DNA of 64,000 nucleotides from JAWPMT01 sp965267435 (GTDB lineage: Bacteria; Bacteroidota; Bacteroidia; Cytophagales; Cyclobacteriaceae): contig OZ253960.1 in NCBI GenBank assembly GCA_965267435.1, positions 1,922,001-1,986,000 of the forward strand. Direction: 5' to 3'. Shown here in pieces: positions 59,324-64,000 of the stretch. The translations under genes and the position numbers were made by a program. Numbering within the stretch: position 1 is the first letter of the stretch; each line of letters opens with the position of its first letter. Below the pieces are notes generated by a model, which did no database searches, was not told where the DNA came from, and saw only the letters and a list, made by a program, of their open reading frames with translations.

Positions 59324-61904
59324 TGAAAAGACCCATTTGCTGATCATCCTCCTTTTCGACCTCATCCCTCACGGCCTTCTTCAGCTGGTCGAGGCCCGAT
59401 AGTGACTCATTCTCCGCGGACTGATTACTTTCAGTCGCCTTCTCTTCCACTTTAACCAGAGATTGCACTGGCATCTTGTTACCAATTGCCTTCCAGCCTT
59501 TTATATCAATCAATTCTTCCAGATCAAACGCTTCATGCTGATGCTTATTCTTCACGCGATAGGTCACATCCACTTTAGCATTTTTGCTCATCGTGGCAAA
59601 TAGCAGTTTGGAACCTTTGGCGTCTGAAATGAACGGAAATCGCTTGTTGACCGAGGTGGTCTCTACTAGAAATCTCTTGATGAAAAACGTCTTACCACCT
59701 CCATCGTAGTGGATTGCGGCGACGGCCCTGTCCGGATAGAATTTTGACAGACTCAAGACCTGCCCAAGGTCATACCGGTTGGTGAGCTCGAAGGTGGTCA
59801 ACTCGTAGCTACCGTCCTTGTAAAAGACAATGATGTTGTCGTCTGCCTGGAAATTGCCGAGGTACTGACCTCTCTCCTCCGAATTGAGCCGTCCGATGGC
59901 CGGATCATACCATATATCGAGTCCGCCCAGCGTGGAAACACCGGCGGTCTTCAGCTGGATCTTCCTTACTGGATACCTTGTGAGAATGTTCCCTCCTGCC
60001 GACCGCCCTTTGATGTCGAGTGTGGCAAAGTCAAAATCAAATACCTTCTTCCGTGCAGAGCTTGCTGCCGTGAGGTAGACCGTGACGACTTCAGCCTCGC
60101 CATTAGGGTTAGCGGTGAAATAAAGCATCTTCGAACCTTTCGAACCCTTCGTTAGATCATATTCCTTATCCCGTGTAACTGCGGTCACCGCAAAGCGCTT
60201 AGCCATCGACCGCCCGGTCTTCCCGTCCACATAGACCAGGTTATAGATCATTCGGTCATCTCCTTTCTTGAAGACCCCTACGTGGAGAATATTCTTACCG
60301 ACGAATACCTTGTCCTGTATCCTCGTGACCATGCAAACACCATCCTTACGGAAGACGATGATGTCGTCGATATCTGAGCAGTCGCTGACAAACTCATCCT
60401 TCTTCAGGCCATAACCTATGAAGCCGTCCTGCCGATTGACATAGAGCTTAGCATTATTTGCTGCCACGACCGTTGCTGCGATCGTATCAAAACTGCCAAT
60501 TTCAGTTTTGCGCTCCCTGCCCTTACCATATTTGTCCAGCAGCCCCTGGTACCAATCAACGGCGTAGTCGATCAGGTTGGCCAGGTGATGCTCGGTTTCC
60601 TTCAACTCCTCCTCGAGCTTGCGCATCATCTCGTCCGCCTTGAATGAATCGTAGCGTGATATTCGCTTGATCTTGATCTCTGTCAGGCGAATGATATCGT
60701 CTCGGGTGATCTCACGGTAAAACTGAGGTTTGAAGGGCTCCAGTCCGTGGTCAATTGTCTCAATGACTGACTCCCAGGTCTCGCACTCTTCGATATCGCG
60801 ATAGATCCGGTTTTCGATGAAGATCTTTTCTAGGGATGAAAAGAGGATCTTCTCCAACAATTCCTTCTTCCTGATCTCGAGCTCCTGACGCAACAGGTCC
60901 ACCGTCTGATCGACAGACTGTTTCAAAATCTCCGAAATCGACATGAACCGTGGTTTGTCTTCCACAATGACACACGCATTCGTCGAAATCGATACTTCGC
61001 AGTCAGTGAAGGCGTACAGTGCATCGATAGTGATATCGGGTGATGTTCCACTCGCCAACTTCACCTGTATTTCGATGTCCTTCGCCGTATTGTCGATGAC
61101 CTGCTTGACCTTGATCTTGCCCTTGTCATTGGCCTTGATGATCGAATCGATCAATGACGTGGTAGTGGTGCCATAAGGTATGTCCCTTATGACGAGGGTG
61201 TTCTTGTCGAGCTCTTCAATCTTGGCCCGCACCCGTACTTTGCCTCCACGCTGCCCATCATTATAATCAGATACGTCAATCTTCCCTCCTGTCTGGAAGT
61301 CCGGGTAGAGTTTGGTCTTCTTACCCCGCAGCATATCCATCGCAGCCTTGAGGATCTCACAGAAATTGTGAGGCAACATCTTGGTTGAGAGACCTACAGC
61401 AATACCTTCGACCCCTTGCGCTATGAGTAACGGAAACTTGACAGGAAACGTGACCGGCTCCTTCTTCCGGCCATCATACGACAGCTGCCAATCGGTCGTC
61501 TGAGGGTTGTAAACTACCTCAAGGGCAAACTTCGAGAGTCGCGCCTCAATGTACCGCGCAGCAGCCGCACTGTCGCCTGTTCGCACGTCCCCCCAGTTAC
61601 CCTGCATATCGATCAGTAGGTCCTTTTGGCCCAGGTTGACAATAGCGTCAGAGATGGAAGCATCACCATGTGGGTGATATTGCATGGTGCTGCCGATGAT
61701 ATTCGCCACTTTGTTGTAGCGCCCATCATCCATTTCCTTCATGGCGTGCAAAATCCGTCGCTGTACGGGTTTCAGTCCATCATTGATGGCCGGCACGGCC
61801 CTTTCAAGGATTACATAAGAGGCATAATCCAGGAACCAGTTTTCGTACATGCCGGATACCGGCAATACTTCCTGAATCTCGCCTTCTTCGGAATAATCTT
61901 CCAT
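59295..61904 (-). CDS. parC: DNA topoisomerase IV subunit A
   Basis: 869 residues. The catalytic tyrosine is Tyr118 in AAAARYIEARLSKFA, with QYHPHGDASISDAIV upstream in the winged helix. The C-terminal part is a beta-pinwheel of the GyrA/ParC kind with an acidic tail (GLDQLKKAVRDEVEKEDDQQ). It decatenates chromosomes together with ParE. The gene is 41 bp after parE in the same operon. Bacteroidota forms are often called gyrase/topo IV A; the ParE partner favours topo IV. Confidence 0.93.
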   Translation of the reverse strand: MEDYSEEGEIQEVLPVSGMYENWFLDYASYVILERAVPAINDGLKPVQRRILHAMKEMDDGRYNKVANIIGSTMQYHPHGDASISDAIVNLGQKDLLIDMQGNWGDVRTGDSAAAARYIEARLSKFALEVVYNPQTTDWQLSYDGRKKEPVTFPVKFPLLIAQGVEGIAVGLSTKMLPHNFCEILKAAMDMLRGKKTKLYPDFQTGGKIDVSDYNDGQRGGKVRVRAKIEELDKNTLVIRDIPYGTTTTSLIDSIIKANDKGKIKVKQVIDNTAKDIEIQVKLASGTSPDITIDALYAFTDCEVSISTNACVIVEDKPRFMSISEILKQSVDQTVDLLRQELEIRKKELLEKILFSSLEKIFIENRIYRDIEECETWESVIETIDHGLEPFKPQFYREITRDDIIRLTEIKIKRISRYDSFKADEMMRKLEEELKETEHHLANLIDYAVDWYQGLLDKYGKGRERKTEIGSFDTIAATVVAANNAKLYVNRQDGFIGYGLKKDEFVSDCSDIDDIIVFRKDGVCMVTRIQDKVFVGKNILHVGVFKKGDDRMIYNLVYVDGKTGRSMAKRFAVTAVTRDKEYDLTKGSKGSKMLYFTANPNGEAEVVTVYLTAASSARKKVFDFDFATLDIKGRSAGGNILTRYPVRKIQLKTAGVSTLGGLDIWYDPAIGRLNSEERGQYLGNFQADDNIIVFYKDGSYELTTFELTNRYDLGQVLSLSKFYPDRAVAAIHYDGGGKTFFIKRFLVETTSVNKRFPFISDAKGSKLLFATMSKNAKVDVTYRVKNKHQHEAFDLEELIDIKGWKAIGNKMPVQSLVKVEEKATESNQSAENESLSGLDQLKKAVRDEVEKEDDQQMGLFNGEKPKDDS

Positions 61905-61945
61905 GGATTATCTATAAATGCGTTGTTTACAGAATATTCAAATAA

Positions 61946-63838
61946 CTACTGATCCTCTTCCGAAACCTCCTCCGGCTCACTAATCACAAGATCCTTTTCA
62001 ACTCGCAGTTTATTGATGATGAACTGCTGACGATCCGGTGTGTTCTTCCCCATATAGAAGCCTAACAGATCTTTGATCTTCGTTTCCTTCTGAAGGATCA
62101 CCGGCTCCAGCCGGATCTCGTCCCCGATGAACCCCGCAAACTCATCAGGCGATATCTCACCGAGTCCCTTAAACCGAGTGATCTCGGGCTTGCCCCCTAG
62201 TTTGGCGATGGCCCTCTGCTTTTCCTCTTCACTATAGCAGTAATGCGTCTCTTTCTTATTGCGAACGCGGAACAAGGGTGTCTCCAAAATGAAAACATGG
62301 CCACTTCTCACCAACTCGGGGAAAAACTGAAGGAAATACGTCAATAGCAGCAGTCGAATGTGCATGCCATCCACATCGGCATCGGTGGCGATAACAATCT
62401 TGCGATACCTCAGCCCCTCGAGGCCATCCTCTATGTTTAGCGCATGCTGAAGGAGATTAAACTCTTCGTTTTCGTAGACGACCTTTTTGGTGTGACCGAA
62501 GCAGTTGAACGGTTTGCCCCGAAGGCTGAAGACTGCCTGTGTTTGTACGTCCCTTGATTTCGTGATGGATCCACTGGCGGAGTCTCCCTCTGTGATGAAG
62601 ATCATCGTGGAGTTCTTCACCTCTTCGTCCACCTTCTTGTTGTCATTATAGTGTGCACGGCAATCGCGGAGTTTCTTGTTGTGCAGATTCGCCTTCTTCG
62701 CACGCTCGTTGGCGAGCTTCTTGATCCCCGCTATTTCCTTCCGCTCGCGCTCCGACTGGAGGATCCTCTTTAATAAGGCATCCGCAGCTTCCTGATTGCG
62801 GTGAAGATAGTTGTCTAGGTTGGTCTTGATGAAGTCGTTGACGAACGTACGCATCGTAGGTCCCTCCGGAGCGACATTCTGTGAACCCAGCTTGGTCTTT
62901 GTCTGGCTCTCAAAGACGGGTTCCTGCACGCGCACCGCGATAGCGGCCACTATACTCGCCCGCACATCGGAAGCGTCAAAATCCTTCTTGAAGAATTCAC
63001 GCACTGTTTTCACTACAGCTTCGCGAAAAGCCGCAAGGTGCGTTCCTCCTTGCGTAGTGTTTTGGCCATTGACGAAGGAATAGTACTCTTCCCCATACTG
63101 ATTGGCATGAGTCATGGCTATTTCGATGTCATTGCCCTTGAGGTGAATAATGGGATATCTCAGGGTCTCCTCATCCGCCTTCCGCTTCAGTAGATCACGA
63201 AGGCCATTCTCAGAATGATATTTCTTGCTATTGAGGGTAATGGTCAACCCAGCATTCAGGAAGCAGTAGTTCCAAATCAGATCCTCCAGGTAGTCGGGGA
63301 TGTAGTGGAAGTTTTTGAAGATGGTACCATCCGGCTCGAAGACAATCAGTGTACCGTTGCGCTCCTGGCTCTTGGTGACTTTGTTGTCCGAGAGGACTTC
63401 GCCCCGCTCGAACTCCGCCAGTTTCGTTTGACCATCCCTAAAGGACTGCACGCGGAAGTAGTTGGACAAGGCGTTGACTGCCTTGGTACCGACGCCATTC
63501 AATCCCACTGATTTTTGAAATGCCCCCGAGTCATACTTTCCTCCGGTGTTGATCTTCGAGACACAATCGATCACTTTACCAAGAGGGATCCCACGGCCGT
63601 AGTCACGCACCTCTACACGGTGCTCGGTGATTTTGATATTGATGACCTTGCCAAAGCCCATCATGTGTTCATCGATGCAGTTGTCGATGATTTCCTTCAC
63701 GAGCACGTAGATGCCGTCATCATAGGAAGAGCCATCACCCAATTTACCGATATACATACCCGGCCGCAATCGAATATGCTCCTTCCAGTCGAGGGATTTG
63801 ATGCTATCCTCGGTGTACTGAACTGACGGTGCTGACAT
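61946..63838 (-). CDS. parE: DNA topoisomerase IV subunit B
   Basis: 630 residues. The GHKL ATPase domain shows EIIDNCIDEHMMGFG, the DYGRGIPLGKV motif and GLNGVGTKAVNALS; the TOPRIM domain shows ITEGDSASGSI and TDADVDGMHIRLLLLTYF. The length and acidic tail fit ParE rather than GyrB. It is the first gene of the leftward group parE-parC-trmH. The upstream region to the window edge contains AT-rich promoter-like words but no certain box. Confidence 0.94.
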   Translation of the reverse strand: MSAPSVQYTEDSIKSLDWKEHIRLRPGMYIGKLGDGSSYDDGIYVLVKEIIDNCIDEHMMGFGKVINIKITEHRVEVRDYGRGIPLGKVIDCVSKINTGGKYDSGAFQKSVGLNGVGTKAVNALSNYFRVQSFRDGQTKLAEFERGEVLSDNKVTKSQERNGTLIVFEPDGTIFKNFHYIPDYLEDLIWNYCFLNAGLTITLNSKKYHSENGLRDLLKRKADEETLRYPIIHLKGNDIEIAMTHANQYGEEYYSFVNGQNTTQGGTHLAAFREAVVKTVREFFKKDFDASDVRASIVAAIAVRVQEPVFESQTKTKLGSQNVAPEGPTMRTFVNDFIKTNLDNYLHRNQEAADALLKRILQSERERKEIAGIKKLANERAKKANLHNKKLRDCRAHYNDNKKVDEEVKNSTMIFITEGDSASGSITKSRDVQTQAVFSLRGKPFNCFGHTKKVVYENEEFNLLQHALNIEDGLEGLRYRKIVIATDADVDGMHIRLLLLTYFLQFFPELVRSGHVFILETPLFRVRNKKETHYCYSEEEKQRAIAKLGGKPEITRFKGLGEISPDEFAGFIGDEIRLEPVILQKETKIKDLLGFYMGKNTPDRQQFIINKLRVEKDLVISEPEEVSEEDQ

Positions 63839-64000
63839 AGATTAGAAGTCCATTAAAAGCTTGAATTCCACAATTTTAAATCTTGAAATTATACAAAATA
63901 GCGTTGAGAACCGATAAAGTTTTTCCACAACGTCTTCAGTATTTCTTTACATCAAATTCATAATCAATTGATTTTCTGGACTTTTTATAATGACAGGATA
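63839..64000. other. AT-rich region upstream of parE
   Basis: On the minus strand CTATTTTGTATAATTTC near 63890-63906 could hold a -7/-10 box for parE. AATCAATTGATT at 63962-63973 is a 12-bp palindrome. No gene is seen before the window edge. Confidence 0.35.

Noticed and set aside
63962..63973. AATCAATTGATT as an operator of parE
   Set aside because: A 12-bp AT-rich palindrome is expected by chance in such AT-rich sequence and lies more than 120 bp from the start.

Overview
The window looks like chromosomal DNA of a free-living, probably marine, member of Bacteroidota, most likely Cytophagales. The evidence is the gene families (class III fructose-bisphosphatase, FecI/FecR/STN signalling, DUF6340, DUF2490 and DUF5684 proteins, MacB/FtsX permeases with a permease-prefix domain, exported sulfatases, lipoprotein dehydrogenases, a menaquinone pathway) and several upstream regions that fit the Bacteroidota promoter form (TTTG, about 19 nt, TAnnTTTG). 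No rRNA, tRNA, CRISPR array, prophage or transposase was recognised.

Layout. 1-4.1 kb: the 5' part of a very long TPR/MORN-repeat protein that runs off the left edge, then a PQQ-type sugar dehydrogenase. 4.3-7.6 kb: an ATPase with an altered P-loop, then a compact operon (sugar isomerase, GntR/UTRA regulator, deoC, a 55-codon ORF). A perfect 18-bp palindrome overlaps the -33 box of this operon. 7.6-11.2 kb: RraB-like protein, Tat-exported aminotransferase, patatin, toroid-fold protein. 11.5-20.5 kb: two sulfatases of different families with envelope proteins and three TetR-like proteins, two of them divergent paralogues. 20.5-28.2 kb: amidase lipoprotein, two FtsX-type permeases, thioredoxin and a VOC protein; the first permease has a duplicated operator-like site. 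28.5-36.2 kb: exported hydrolases (M20 peptidase, phosphotriesterase-like, zincin-like), an oxidoreductase, and a five-module ThuA/sugar dehydrogenase/PKD/cytochrome c lipoprotein. 36.4-40.5 kb: fbp and two envelope proteins.

40.8-42.9 kb is the most unusual part: eight dispersed copies of a short element, about 210 bp apart. Each has a conserved stretch of about 24 nt, a terminator-type hairpin and, in six of eight copies, a good Bacteroidota -7 box at a fixed distance. Read on the minus strand they look like a tandem family of small RNAs of about 60-70 nt, each with its own promoter and terminator. Their 5' half is antisense to a generic translation start (CCAAACC-AATGAAAAA). One copy overlaps the 3' end of a small membrane-protein gene and supplies its last codons.

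43-64 kb: LigD, an RRM RNA-binding protein, a menaquinone cluster (thioesterase, menF, menD, menE) interrupted by an oppositely oriented sigma/anti-sigma/STN module with no TonB receptor, small membrane proteins, a PA0069-type radical SAM protein behind a nested dyad, a rhomboid protease, and a parE-parC-trmH-sanA-like block transcribed leftward.

Gene starts were moved downstream where a long-ORF start was TTG/GTG or left a signal peptide internal; the reason is given in each entry. Functions rest on family motifs read by eye, not on database searches.
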